From the NCBI RefSeq assembly GCF_002878395.1, contig NC_061119.1, positions 41,133,285-41,197,284 on the forward strand: a stretch of 64,000 nucleotides of DNA. The letters run 5' to 3'. This DNA is from Capsicum annuum (taxonomy: Eukaryota > Streptophyta > Magnoliopsida > Solanales > Solanaceae). The notes beneath the pieces are model-generated. The model saw only the letters and a list, made by a program, of their open reading frames with translations. It ran no database searches and was not told the DNA's origin. Positions 9,147 to 18,289 of the stretch are shown piece after piece (position 1 is the first letter of the stretch; each line of letters starts with the position of its first letter). The position numbers were made by a program, and so were the translations under genes.

Positions 9147-10210
9147 TTGATTTAGGTGGAGCTAGGGATGAATGAATGAGCTCAAAGAGTCAACTACAAA
9201 TCCAATCAAGTCCTTGCAATTGTATGGCATTGGTGTTGCGTTTATCTCGACCCGAGTTATTGATCGATCATTCTAAGTTGAAATGAGTTCTCATCAACTC
9301 ACTGTTAGGATAGTGATAGGACCTAAGTTGATTTAGGTGGAACTAGGGATGAATGAATGAGATCTCAGGGTTAACTTTAAATCTAATTGATTCTTTGTAA
9401 TTGCATGGCGTTGGTATTGCGTTCATCCCAACCGAGTCATCGATCTATCACTCTGAGTTGAAATAAGTTCTCATCAACTCAATTTTAGGATAGTAATAGT
9501 ACCAAAGTTGATTTAGGTGGAAATAGGGATGAATGAATGAGCTCTCAGGGTCAACTACAAATCCAATCGAGTTTTTGTAATTGCATGGCGTTGGTATTGC
9601 GTTCTTCCCAACCCTAGTCATCGATCAATCACTCTGAGTTGAAGTAAGTTCTCATTAACTCAATTTTAGGATAGTGATAGTACCTAAGTTGATTTAGATG
9701 GAACTAGGGATGAATGAATGAGCACGCAGGGTCAACTACAAATCCAATCGAGTCTTTGTAATTGCATGGCGTTGGTATTACGTTCATCCCGACCCGAGTC
9801 ATCGATCGATCACTCTAAGTTGAAATGAGTTCTCATCAACTTAATGTTAGGATATTAATAGTACCTAAGTTGATTTAGGTGGAACTAGGGATGAATGAAT
9901 GAGCTCGCAGGGACAACTACAAATCCAATCAAATCTTTGCAATTGCATGGCATTGGTATTGCGTTTATCTCAACCCGAGTCATCGATCGATCACTCTGAG
10001 TTGAAATGAGTTCTCATCAACTCAATGTTAGGATAGTGATAGTACCTAAGTTGATTTAGGTAGAACTAGGGATGAATGAATGCGCTCGCAAGGTCAACTA
10101 GAAATCCAATCAAGTCTTTGCAATTGCATGGGATTGGTATTGCATTTATCCCGACCCGAGTCATCAATCGATCACTCTGAGTTAAAATGAGTTCTCATCA
10201 ACTCAATGTT
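9147..10210. repeat. Satellite array, 181-bp unit, about 6 copies
   Basis: The segment 'ttgattta(g)gtgga' starts at 9147, 9328, 9508, 9689, 9870 and 10051, i.e. every 180-181 bp. The last unit is truncated near 10210. Landmarks in each unit are 'gggatgaatgaatg(a/c)gc', 'caatcgagtctttg', 'gcatggcgttggtatt', 'cccgacccgagtcatcgatcgatcactctgagttg' and 'gagttctcatcaactcaatgttagga'. Units differ by a few percent, so the array is recent or homogenised. No coding content. The unit length equals that of many plant centromeric or subtelomeric satellites, but this array is short and sits upstream of a gene. Confidence 0.95.
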
Positions 10211-10362
10211 TTAAAAACTATATCTTTTAAAATATTTAAAATTAATTAAGATCAATTCGGACCAAATTAGCAATTTTAAAACTTGAATTCTTTTCCAAAA
10301 TTACAAATCAACCCATACAAATTATCTATTTGCGCGAAAAACTTTTCATTTCATATCTTATG

Positions 10363-10402
10363 TTCTCTCTCCTCTCTCTCTCTCTCGGTCTCCTCTCTCT
10401 CT
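10363..10402 (+). promoter_or_regulatory. (CT)n tract in the presumed 5' region of the plus-strand DUF1985-C48 gene
   Basis: A nearly pure CT run ('ctctctcctctctctctctc'), about 870 bp upstream of the ATG at 11266. A comparable CT-rich region lies on the minus strand about 1 kb upstream of the other copy's ATG (19220-19290). Such tracts are common in plant core promoters and leaders. Role inferred. Confidence 0.4.
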
Positions 10403-10734
10403 CAATAATACAAACAATAACTACTTAACATATTGCTCAACCCTTCAAAGCAGGTCGATTTTCTTCCCATTTACGACTATATATAGTTGTTTTTTTCAAC
10501 TTCATTCCCGATTGTATCCATCGTTTTCTTTGTCTTCACAGGTAACAAAGTTCGAGAAGAGTTCTATATTTGCTCTTTATTCTAAAAAATAGGGCTTTTT
10601 AGTTAATGATGAAAAAGAAGACTTTTAGTTGTATTATCTTCGAGAATGGGTTAACAATTTTGAGTTTTGATGCTACAAAAGTAGTAAGCACCCGAGAAAA
10701 CCCTATTTTTTCTCTTAGTGTTTTTTGACTATCG

Positions 10735-10910
10735 TGGTATTGTTGGATGGTGTTTGTGGTATTGTTGGTGGCTGTTGGTGATGGTGTTGGTATTTATGTT
10801 TTTTGGCGGTGGTGTTGGTGGTCTTGGTGTTGGTATTGGTGGCATTGGTGGTGGTCTTGGTGGCATTGGTGGTGGCATTGGTTGTGGTGGTGGTGGTCCA
10901 TCTATTGCAA
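10735..10910 (+). repeat. GGT/TGG-rich minisatellite in the leader region
   Basis: Repeats of 'ggtggcattggtggtggtcttggt' type. The resulting open frames (Gly-rich on one frame, Trp-rich on another, Thr/Asn-rich on the opposite strand) all follow from the G/T repeat. None is supported as a gene. It lies in the probable 5' leader or leader intron of the gene starting at 11266. Confidence 0.7.
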
Positions 10911-10912
10911 TG

Positions 10913-11199
10913 GGTGGAAGATCTGTTGGGAGATATTAAATAGGTCTTCAAACAGATTCGGGTTCCCTATCTGTTCCAACTGATGGGTTATCCGTTGGAG
11001 TATTTTCTTATAATGTGGAGTAGAATAATTTATTGAAATTTTTCCACCTGTTGCAACAGGTGGAATATCTGTTGGGAGATATTAAATAGGTATTCAAATA
11101 GATTCGGGTTCCCCATTTGTTCAAACTGATGGGTTGTCTGTCGGAGTATTTTTTTTGGTTATGTGGTAAGAATATTTTATTGAAGTTTGTCTCACCTTT
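10913..11199 (+). repeat. 146-bp tandem duplication with a 20-bp perfect palindrome at the junction
   Basis: 'ggtggaa(g/t)atctgttgggag' starts at 10913 and 11059. Both copies run on through 'atattaaataggt', 'agattcgggttccc' and 'aactgatgggtt'. The palindrome CCACCTGTTGCAACAGGTGG (11044-11063) spans the junction. The unit contains the dyad-repeat motifs, and the segment lies just upstream of the ATG at 11266. Confidence 0.8.
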
Positions 11200-11265
11200 T
11201 TAAAAAAATTATGCAGACATCAAATGTTATGTATTTTTTATTTTTCTTTTGTTTGTAGTTAAAAG

Positions 11266-12503
11266 ATGTCTCCCAAAAGAAAAGAAACTGAGAGTGGAGA
11301 AAGTGGACCAACTTTCAATCACCAAACAAAAAAGGCTAAAGTACAGATAGATTCGAAGGAACTTCTAGAACAATCTCAGTCAGGGCAAAATGAAGCCGAG
11401 GAAAGTGATAACTCCGCCTCACCAATGGGGCATGAAATAATATCGAAATTCCAGCATGATTCTGTCAAAACTATTAGTATTGACAAGTTTCGAGTTGCGA
11501 TGTCGATAAATAGTTCTAAGGCAGTATTTGGTGATCTTGTACTTAAATGTCAGTTGGGGAAACCTTTTGATGAACTTAGGAGTATTATGAAGAATGAAAA
11601 CATAGATGGACTTTTGAAGAAGAGCTGCTTTGCACACTTCTTGAGCTATCTGGACCCCGCCCTCTCCGTTTTCTAATAATCATGGTATATGGCCTTCTCA
11701 AGCGTAGGATCAAGTATGTGGGGGATGATGGAGGTTCGAAGAAGGGCGAAAAAAAGATGGATGAAGTTTGGATCAACTACTATGGCATGCCGATTTGTTT
11801 TGGATTGAAAGAGTTTGCCATTGTGACGGGCTTGAGATGCGATCGTCCAGAAGAACCGCCCATCAAGAAAACACCCCACAAAGGGTCCAACAAATGCAAG
11901 GTAAAAAAAGATGAGTCGTTGGGCATTGTTGGACCTAGCTTCAAAGTGGAGGATTTGATGGAGGATCTCAAGAATAAAGACATACCAAAGCACTACAGGA
12001 AGAAATTGTGCTTAGTTTGGTTTGTCCATTCCATTTTATTGGCAAGAGATGTCAGGAAAGTCATAGAACATGATTTGTTGGCATTTGCTGATGATTTTGG
12101 GAAATTCAACGATTATCCTTGGGGATACGATAGCTACTACTTGACTTTCAAATATTTACTGAAAGAGCTAAAGACAAAGATGACCATATTATATGGCTTT
12201 CCTTAGGCTTTCATGGTAAAATTGATCACTATTTTTACTCATTCATTAATTTATATTGAATATACTTGTGACTTTTTTTTTGCTTGCTTCCTGTTTATAA
12301 TTTTTAGGCTTGGGCATGTGAAGCCATTCCTCCCCTCCAAAAACATTTCAAGGATTACCTGAATAAGGTTTCTCATCCAAGGATCCTTAGGTGGTTGGCT
12401 GCAGTAAAGAGCAAAAAAAAATATTGACGAGGCTGATCTCTTTAACCTTTCGGATGATATAGTACATATTCTTTCATCTAAAATAATTTTCCTCAAAGAA
12501 AGA
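11266..12503 (+). pseudogene. Exons 1-2 of the plus copy: N-terminus and DUF1985 domain
   Basis: 11266-11676 is open (136 codons; FDELRSIMKNENIDGLLKKS). A frameshift near 11676-11690 leads into MVYGLLKRRIKY, then DEVWINYYGMPICFGLKEFA and VTGLRCDRPEE, the DUF1985 signature. It ends at YGFP-stop-AFM (TGG to TAG expected). The donor is ATG|GTAAAA at 12216, the acceptor TTTTTAG at 12307. Exon 2 reads AWACEAIPPLQKHFKDYLNK, then HPRILRWLAAVKS, to about 12503, where the expected GT donor reads AT. The minus-strand relative has the same intron position (FM|AWAFEVIPYL), so the splice sites are well supported. Confidence 0.85.
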
Positions 12504-12872
12504 TATTGAAATAGATGTTCTATCTTTTGAAACAGATGGGTCATCTGTTGCAACAGATTACCCATCAACTGCAACTGGTGCAACAGATGTGTAATCTGTT
12601 GCGATAGACGATTCATATTTCGTAATAGATTTCCATATGTTGCTTTGGTATCTGAACCCTACTCAATAGATTACCCATCTACTATAAATTATACAACATA
12701 TGGGTAATCTGATGCAACTTATTATCAATCTATTTCAACATACAAATCAACTGTTGCGGTAGCTAGATCATCTGTTGCATAAGTTGGTTGTATTAACATA
12801 ACTGAGCCCCATGTAAACCAATTGACTGCAAATTATTATTATATGATTTAAATTCCTCCTATTTCTTTTTAG
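12504..12872 (+). repeat. Intron filled with the dyad-repeat array
   Basis: It lies between the DUF1985 exon and the linker exon (acceptor TTTTTAG at 12866-12872). It carries a perfect ATCTGTTGCAACAGAT at 12543-12558 and many degenerate units to about 12780. The minus-strand ORF over 12251-12616 is only this repeat read in frame (LLHQL, LLQQM). Confidence 0.8.
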
Positions 12873-13707
12873 AGGTTGTGCATCCTCGGATCATGCCTAC
12901 CATTGATGAGATGGGGATGACTTCTTCTCTTACTCTGGGTCTTGTTGATACAAAAGAAGACCCAATGGTGAAGTTAATAAAAAAGGAATTGGATGGAGTA
13001 ACATACATAAGAATAGTAGTTAGGCAAGGTCAGCCTAATGTTGAAGCTCTTCATGGCCAACCTCAAACTACAATAGATTCGGGTGCTTCTTCTGGGGGTG
13101 TTGCTAATGGAGTTGTTTATGATGGTGGCAGCCATCCTGCTACTGCTTCTGCTGCCATTCATGATTATGAGCGTGTTGGTGCTCAGAAAAAAATAAATAT
13201 GTTTGAAAATACCCCTTGCACAGGTCCTCCCTTTCACCCTTATACCGGCTCCTCCCACCCTTACAGTGGTCCCTCTCATGCCTTCTCACCTTTATATTCT
13301 TATTGCAAATAAAAAGTGTGCAGGGACAGAGAGGATAAACTCCTTGAAAATCTATAGGATATTACTGAAGCTACCGAGGATTTGAAATCCAGGAGGGGTG
13401 TTAGACCATCCAACGAGGTGAGGGAACCGTGCACTCCTACAGTGGAGGTTAGGAGAAAGAGAAGAAAAATTAGACAAATTCTCTCCGTTCTAAAATCAGC
13501 AAAAATTGCAACTTCCCCGCTCCAATAGTTGTTGAAGTTCAGGGGTTGCTGAAGAAAGTGGACATATTCATGGCCCTTGGCAAGGAGAAGAAGAAGGAAC
13601 TGGAAGAATTCATCAAGATGAAGGTTAAAAAAGAATGCACTATGCATTCATTTTCCACCAAAGACTTCTCGAACATGAAAAATATGTGTGAGTGGTACGA
13701 GGACAAG
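12873..13707 (+). pseudogene. Exon 3 of the plus copy: low-complexity linker and start of the protease region
   Basis: Opens with VVHPRIMPTIDEMGMTSSLT and continues in one frame to 13312. It passes through a Gly/Ala-rich patch and a Pro/Ser/His stretch (two HPY-type repeats: TGSSHPYSGPSH). After a TAA at the CK.KVCRDRED site it goes on with basic, charged sequence (VEVRRKRRKIRQILSVLKSA). Another frame shift leads to LKKVDIFMALGKEKKKELEE and MHSFSTKDFSN, ending at EWYEDK with donor AAG|GTAAGT at 13708. A disordered linker between DUF1985 and the protease is typical of this type of protein. Confidence 0.75.
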
Positions 13708-13946
13708 GTAAGTTTACTTTTGCTAACCTACCCTTCCAATCTACTCATGAAGAAGAATCTACGCAGCATATGTGTAATCTGTTGCAAAAACTTGGTATTC
13801 TGTTTCAACATAATACACATCTGTTGAATAAGTTGCATTGGCTGGGTAATCTGTAAATTAATTCAGAGAACCCTCTGCATCGGATTCTTTCGATTGTGTT
13901 TTTATTTCTTACAATTACAAACCTATTTAAAAGTTGTCTTCTTATA
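13708..13946 (+). repeat. Intron with short dyad-repeat array
   Basis: GTAAGT donor at 13708; the expected AG acceptor before TATATTGATGAA reads 'cac'. The units 'gtaatctgttgcaaaaac', 'attctgtttcaacataatacacatctgttga' and 'gggtaatctgtaaa' lie at 13770-13858. Confidence 0.65.
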
Positions 13947-14682
13947 CCACACTATATTGATGAAATTCTCTGCCTCATGAGGGGCAGGCAATTAATGTAC
14001 CCGGATGCTTATGATGCTACCGATAGGATAATGGACCTCAATTTCTATAACAATTTCAAGGATAGGTACGCTAAACTCTATAAGATAGCTAATTTTGGTG
14101 GCTAGCTGATTTTGGTGGCCCGGGATTTGATCAGTTAGTTTCTATGTTCTAATGGGATGAAGAAGCGATTAAATATATTAGAGAAAAGAGGCTATATCCA
14201 CACGGCAAGAGGTGGACCAAGGCAAAGAGAATCCTTGCAGTCATGAACGTGGATGTCACATATTTTCTCACTGTTGAGATACTACTATACGAGAAAATGA
14301 TTAGGGTTTATGACTACAACTTACCTATCTTCAGCAACAAGATATATTTAACCCACATTAAGCCACTCTTGAATTTGTTGCCTGAGTTGTTGACGCAGAG
14401 TAAGTTGATTGATCATTTGCCGGCTAAAGTTTTGGCGAAGGAATCATGGGATTTTGAAGGTTGAAATAAGAACATCCAGCTCCCAAGAAATATAACCAGT
14501 GCAGCATGCGGGCCGTATTTTCTTGCATACATCGAGTGTTTGCTGACCGGCACAGAAATGGCCGGTGTGTGCAACACCGTTATGGGAAAGATGCAACGAG
14601 TCTGGGAATATGGGGTACTAACTAAATGGTTGGAGTCCGTGTATAAAAAAGAACATGTACAAAGACAGACACGAACACAATA
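13947..14682 (+). pseudogene. Exon 4 of the plus copy: Ulp1-like C-terminal domain lacking the catalytic His
   Basis: It begins YIDEILCLMRGRQLMYPDAY and NFYNNFKDRYAKL, and after a short break gives WDEEAIKYIREKRLYPHGKR. At the place where C48 proteases have the His-Trp pair (HWVLAV) this copy reads RWTKAKRILAVM, so the catalytic His is absent. The Asp-side strand is present (IRVYDYNLPIF). The Cys region follows: AACGPYFLAYIECLLTG, then MGKMQRVWEYGVLTKWL. A TGA sits in WDFEG.NKN (CGA to TGA expected). The frame ends at TAA near 14682. A non-catalytic subfamily is possible, since the surrounding sequence is well kept. Otherwise this is decay. Confidence 0.75.
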
Positions 14683-14757
14683 ACAAATTTTTATTTCAGG
14701 CCAATTCACTTTACATGTAGTGGCAATAATTTTATGTCTGGCCAAGTTGAATTTTTA

Positions 14758-15080
14758 TAATGCAACAGATTTTATATCTGTCATAATAGATATAGTACTT
14801 GTTCTGGTAGATTGATTATCTATTGGAATAGGTTGGTTATTTGTTGCATTATGCAGATGTTCCCAGTTTTTCTGTCGCAACAGATATACAATCTGTTGCA
14901 ACATATAACTTATCTGTTGCAACTGATCGGTAATCTGTTGGAGCAAATCAAAAAAAGTAGGAAGACCTATTATATAATTTTCAGCAGATGACCTACGTGT
15001 TGCATCTCATGTTGCAACATATGTCTAAATCTGTCCAATAAGATATGTCGTCTGTTATAGCAGATGTATTATCTGTTGCG
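14758..15080. repeat. Dyad-repeat array at the 3' end of the plus copy
   Basis: Many units: 'gcaacagattttatatctgtcataatagat', 'ctgtcgcaacagatatacaatctgttgcaacatataacttatctgttgcaac', 'gttatagcagatgtattatctgttgcgata'. The minus ORF 14755-14946 (LLQQI-type heptads) is repeat-derived. Confidence 0.8.
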
Positions 15081-15313
15081 ATATTTGAATTTAGTACTAA
15101 ATTTCAATTAACATGTTCAAAACTAAGGATTAATTATATTCATAGATAGAATAAAATAAATCAAAGCCTTCAAAAATTACATGAAATAACTCAACAAATA
15201 AATGAAATGTAAAAAAAATCATTATGGGTACAAACGATCTACTCTACAAATAAATCAACAAGTTGAACGAAGGAGGATAAGTTATTACATTAACGGACTT
15301 AATCTATAAATAT
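15081..15313. other. Intergenic spacer between the two convergent pseudogenes
   Basis: AT-rich, no ORF. It presumably holds both 3' ends. No clear poly(A) or terminator signal can be assigned. Confidence 0.4.
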
Positions 15314-16111
15314 CTAATCAATATAGATAAGTTGTTCTTCATTCGGTGCAACAGAATTCGACTTTGGTCGTCCTGGATCTTTAACGTCGGTTGCATATGA
15401 CTTCTGAGCTTTTGCTTCTCCGTATTTTCATAAGAGAGTAGTATATCTTTTGCGGAGTAATCCGGTATCAAGTCCATCATTTGGTACTTCTAATCCATCG
15501 CTCAAATACTCGGCATAGGCGGCAACAAAAGGACCGCAATCCCTGCGTTATAAAAAAATAGATAATCCATATCTTGCAGTTAATGCAAGCGTTATGAAAT
15601 TTGTGAAATTAAACTTAATCATGACACTTAAACTTACAGGCTACCAATGGTTTGTTAAGCAATTCTGTCAACATATTACACATCAAATAGATTATCCATT
15701 TTATCCCAGTATGCTTCAATCGTCGATCAATCAATACGAACCTTTTGGTCCAAAAAGCCACTCATATCAAGGTAAGTAGGATATATTTTGGCTAGCTTTT
15801 GTATCTTAGACGATGGACCGAAACGTCTCCTTCGCGACATCGAGTCATAAAATCAGATGTGCCTCTCTTTTAGAATGACAACAGCCAACACCCAATGGAA
15901 TTCATCACCACAATTGATTGGAATGTACACTTCATCGACCAAATGCCAAGGTAAGCCAGCTGGAATGCTATTCGGCTATTGTTGACAATACCTATCGTAG
16001 GCATTATTGATGTAAAATTTTTTACAAATAATTGCCTGTTGTGTATCTGTATTGTTCTTGTGTTTGCAACTTGGCCTTCTTTTGGAGGTAGTAAAAAATG
16101 GCATCGATGTG
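15314..16111 (-). pseudogene. Exons 5-6 of the minus copy: C48 protease domain with all catalytic regions
   Basis: Exon 5 (16111-15638): HIDAIFYYLQKKAKLQTQEQ, a frameshift, FYINNAYDRYCQQ, stop, SIPAGLPWHLVDEVYIPINC, EFHWVLAVVILKERHI (catalytic His), stop, FYDSMSRRRR (Asp), KIYPTYLDMSGFLDQK, then YVDRIA-stop-QTIGSL. Intron 15637-15543 (GTAAGT...CGCAG). Exon 6 opens at the catalytic Cys: DCGPFVAAYAEYLSDGLEVP. It continues RKRYTTLL-stop-KYGEAKAQKSY and ends NEEQLIYID at TAG 15314. The family cleaves ubiquitin-like modifiers such as SUMO. Apart from the stops the motif spacing is normal, so a recent ancestor was probably functional. Confidence 0.85.
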
Positions 16112-16214
16112 CTGCACATATTATCAAATATTTTGAATTATGTGACGAAAAAATTAATATGCAGATGCAATTAAATAAAGTATTAATTAATAGTAATATG
16201 TATGACATTTAAAT

Positions 16215-16657
16215 CTCATCATTCCAGCAAGTTTGGGTCTGTGACGTCAAATAAAATCAATTCTTCATTCTGGGATATGCAATAACAAAGTCGAACATTT
16301 CAAAAGCAAGACTTGATTTATTCACTTTGTAGCGCTCGCCATTTTGTTTTCTACATGATGATTTATATGTGTTAATGTCAGGTTCTTACAACAAGAATCG
16401 TATAAACCAATATCCATAAAATTGATTTATGTACCTACTGGCATGATGCTCTAACAGCCCATCGGCAATTTATTCTAAATAGTCGTTGATCAACTATGTT
16501 AGTTTTTTTGGAGCCTCATCCGAATGTTGAACCCTTCAAATGGGTAATTCTTCTGTTCTCCCAAACTGACAGACTCTACTTTTTCTTCATCTTTGGAAGC
16601 AATTGATGGATTATCAATTGTGATATTATGCTTTTCGGCAGTATCTGTGACATCCAC
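16215..16657 (-). pseudogene. Exons 3-4 of the minus copy: region before the protease
   Basis: Exon 3 (16657-16435) opens VDVTDTAEKHNITIDNPSIA and continues QKNYPFEGFNI. After a frame shift it reads IADGLLEHHASR before GTACAT at 16434. Exon 4 (16384-16215) reads EPDINTYKSSCRKQNGERYK and VNKSSLAFEMFDFVIAYPRM; a TGA replaces the expected TGG at KN.FYL, and the exon ends QTCWNDE. The donor after GATGAG reads AT instead of GT, another single transition. I know these blocks as the usual lead-in to the C48 domain in plant Ulp1-like proteins. Confidence 0.75.
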
Positions 16658-16664
16658 CTGGAAA

Positions 16665-17068
16665 GTCAGAATTATAAATACTAAGTAGAGATGTACAACA
16701 GATTTTTATCTGTTGCAACAGATGAGTCTTATGTTGCACAGATGGATTATCTATTGGGGCAAATTCGAACAGGTAAATCAGAGAAGTACGATAATTTCAA
16801 ACAGATGACCCATTTGTTGCAACATAAGACTCATCTATTGAAATAAATAAAGAATCTGATGTATCAGGTTAGACAACAGTTGCAATAGATGTATATATCT
16901 ATTTGATAATTTTCAGCAGATGTATCATCTGTTGAAACAGATACGTGCCTATTTGTTTTTTGGAACAGTTGATGTACAATCTAATTTAAATCGATACATA
17001 TATTAAGAATGATGATGAAATCATTTAATCATTAATTAAAACAAAAACTTGATTAGAATTAGACTTAC
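16665..17068 (-). repeat. Intron with dyad-repeat array
   Basis: Between exons 2 and 3 of the minus copy. A perfect ATCTGTTGCAACAGAT lies at 16708-16723, and the next 'gttgc' follows exactly 21 bp later (16712, 16733). Degenerate units continue to about 16980. Confidence 0.8.
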
Positions 17069-18237
17069 TGCTTTCTTGGGGGGGATTGAAAAGATCAAGA
17101 AATTTAGCATTATTATCAGTTTTGGCCGACAACCATCTCAGAATTCTTGGACAGAAAACTTCTTCTTGGTAGTTCACTTGTTGTCTCAAATAAGGAATGA
17201 CTTCAAATGCCCAAGCCTATAACATAAAACCAATAAATCAAAAGCATTATTGAATAACAAAATGATGAATCATATCATGATATAAGAAATATTTACCATG
17301 AAGGCCCATGGAAAGCCATATAAGTTGACTGTTTTTGGTGTTAATGGAGTCAACAAATATTCGAAAGTCATTTTGAAGCATTCATAACCCTAAGGATAGC
17401 TGTTAAATGCCTCAAGATCCTCGGAGAGATTTATTAAATCGAGGCTTACGTTGTTGTTAACGTCTCTCACCCAAAGAAAATTATGTACAAACATAACCAA
17501 GCATAATGATTGTTTGTGCTTCTTTGAAAGTCCTTACCTTTCAACGCTTCTATCAGATTTTTATTTTTAAAGCCTAGACCAACAATGGACACAAGGTCAT
17601 CACGATCACTCGACTTGCCTTTTCCTTTGTTAGGTGTGCGGGGTGGTTTTTTTGGGTCAAAGTAGGTATAACTTGAGAAGGAGAAGGAGGATAAAATTTT
17701 AGTTCGGTAACTATGGAAAAATCCTTCCAACCAAAACAAACAGGTATGCCACAGTAATTTATCCACACCTCATCCATCTTATCTTTGTTTTCATACATAA
17801 ACCTGCGCTTGAGAAGATCATATACCATTTTTATGTGGAAACGAGCATTGTTGTCCTCCGGCAAATTAAGATATTGCCCAAAGCATCTTTCCCTGAAATA
17901 AGAATCTAACTTTTGTCCTCAAAGTATTTTTTTGAAGGCTTCAAAAGATTTTCCCATGACTGACTTAACCACAAGATCACCCGTTAAATCTGTGGCACCA
18001 TCGCATTCTCACAGGATAACGATCAATGCTGAAGGTTTTGACCAACTCTTCGATGGAAGGGCTATTAGCATTTGGATCATTTCTTTTGAAAGATTCTTCC
18101 TCGCCGTGTTCATTATCTTCTGCTCCTGATTAAGATAAAACTTGTAAAGCAAGCTCATAGAGTGGTGGATGTAGTTGAGCTACTGCACTTGTTCGTTTAC
18201 TTGGACTTGATTCGATTTATTTTCTTTTGGGAACCAT
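17069..18237 (-). pseudogene. Exons 1-2 of the minus copy: N-terminus and DUF1985
   Basis: ATG at 18237 gives MVPKRK then a stop, matching MSPKRKETES of the other copy. Further on come [57 protein letters not shown] and KDFSIVTEL (DUF1985). A frame shift follows near 17600, then DDLVSIVGLGFKNKNLIEAL. The exon closes at YGFPWAFM with GT at 17296. The second exon (17216-17069) reads AWAFEVIPYLRQQVNYQEEV, CPRILRWLSAKTDNNAKFLD, ending AAAGCA|GTAAGT-like. Intron position and phase match the plus copy. Confidence 0.85.
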
Positions 18238-18289
18238 GATATCTTAAATTAACAGACACATAACATAGATTATAATTGATTAATGCCTA

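Larger units (their letters stand above)
11266..14682 (+). pseudogene. DUF1985 / Ulp1-like (peptidase C48) gene, decayed, at least four exons
   Basis: Reading order on the plus strand: a charged N-terminus from ATG 11266 (MSPKRKETES; KKAK basic patch), DUF1985 to 12215, more of the same domain 12308-about 12503, a hydrophilic linker 12873-13707, and a C48-like end 13947-14682. Several intron borders are visible (GT at 12216, AG at 12306-12307, GT at 13708). The family is plant proteins that pair DUF1985 with a Ulp1/SUMO-protease-like domain, very often carried by Mutator-like elements. Introns and flanks are full of the 21-bp dyad repeat. Stops such as TAG at the YGFP.AFM site and TGA at FEG.NKN, plus frameshifts near 11675 and 13312, make it a pseudogene. 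It faces a divergent relative at 15314-18237, tail to tail. Confidence 0.85.
15314..18237 (-). pseudogene. DUF1985 / Ulp1-like (peptidase C48) gene on the minus strand, six exons, decayed
   Basis: Exons read on the minus strand: 18237-17297 (N-terminus and DUF1985), 17216-17069, 16657-16435, 16384-16215, 16111-15638 and 15542-15314 (protease). GT-AG borders are visible at most junctions, e.g. ATG|GTAAAT at 17296, CAG|GTGGAT at 16657, CCT|GTAAGT at 15637 and CGCAG at 15543. All three C48 active-site regions can be read: EFHWVLAVVILKERHI (His), FYDSMS (Asp) and LDCGPFVAAYAEYLS (Cys). The copy is broken by stops, most explicable as C-to-T changes on one strand or the other. It is the same type of gene as 11266-14682 but clearly divergent, especially in the protease part. 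Confidence 0.85.

Noticed and set aside
10715..10983. Overlapping Gly-rich, Trp-rich and Thr/Asn-rich open frames
   Set aside because: Three frames on two strands are open at once because of the GGT minisatellite; no coding signal beyond composition.
11419..11993. Minus-strand open frames across the DUF1985 exon
   Set aside because: They overlap the well-supported plus-strand exon and show no domain.
15979..16212. Plus-strand ORF of 77 codons and minus-strand ORF 15870-16208
   Set aside because: Other frames of the minus-strand C48 exon, which has clear motifs.
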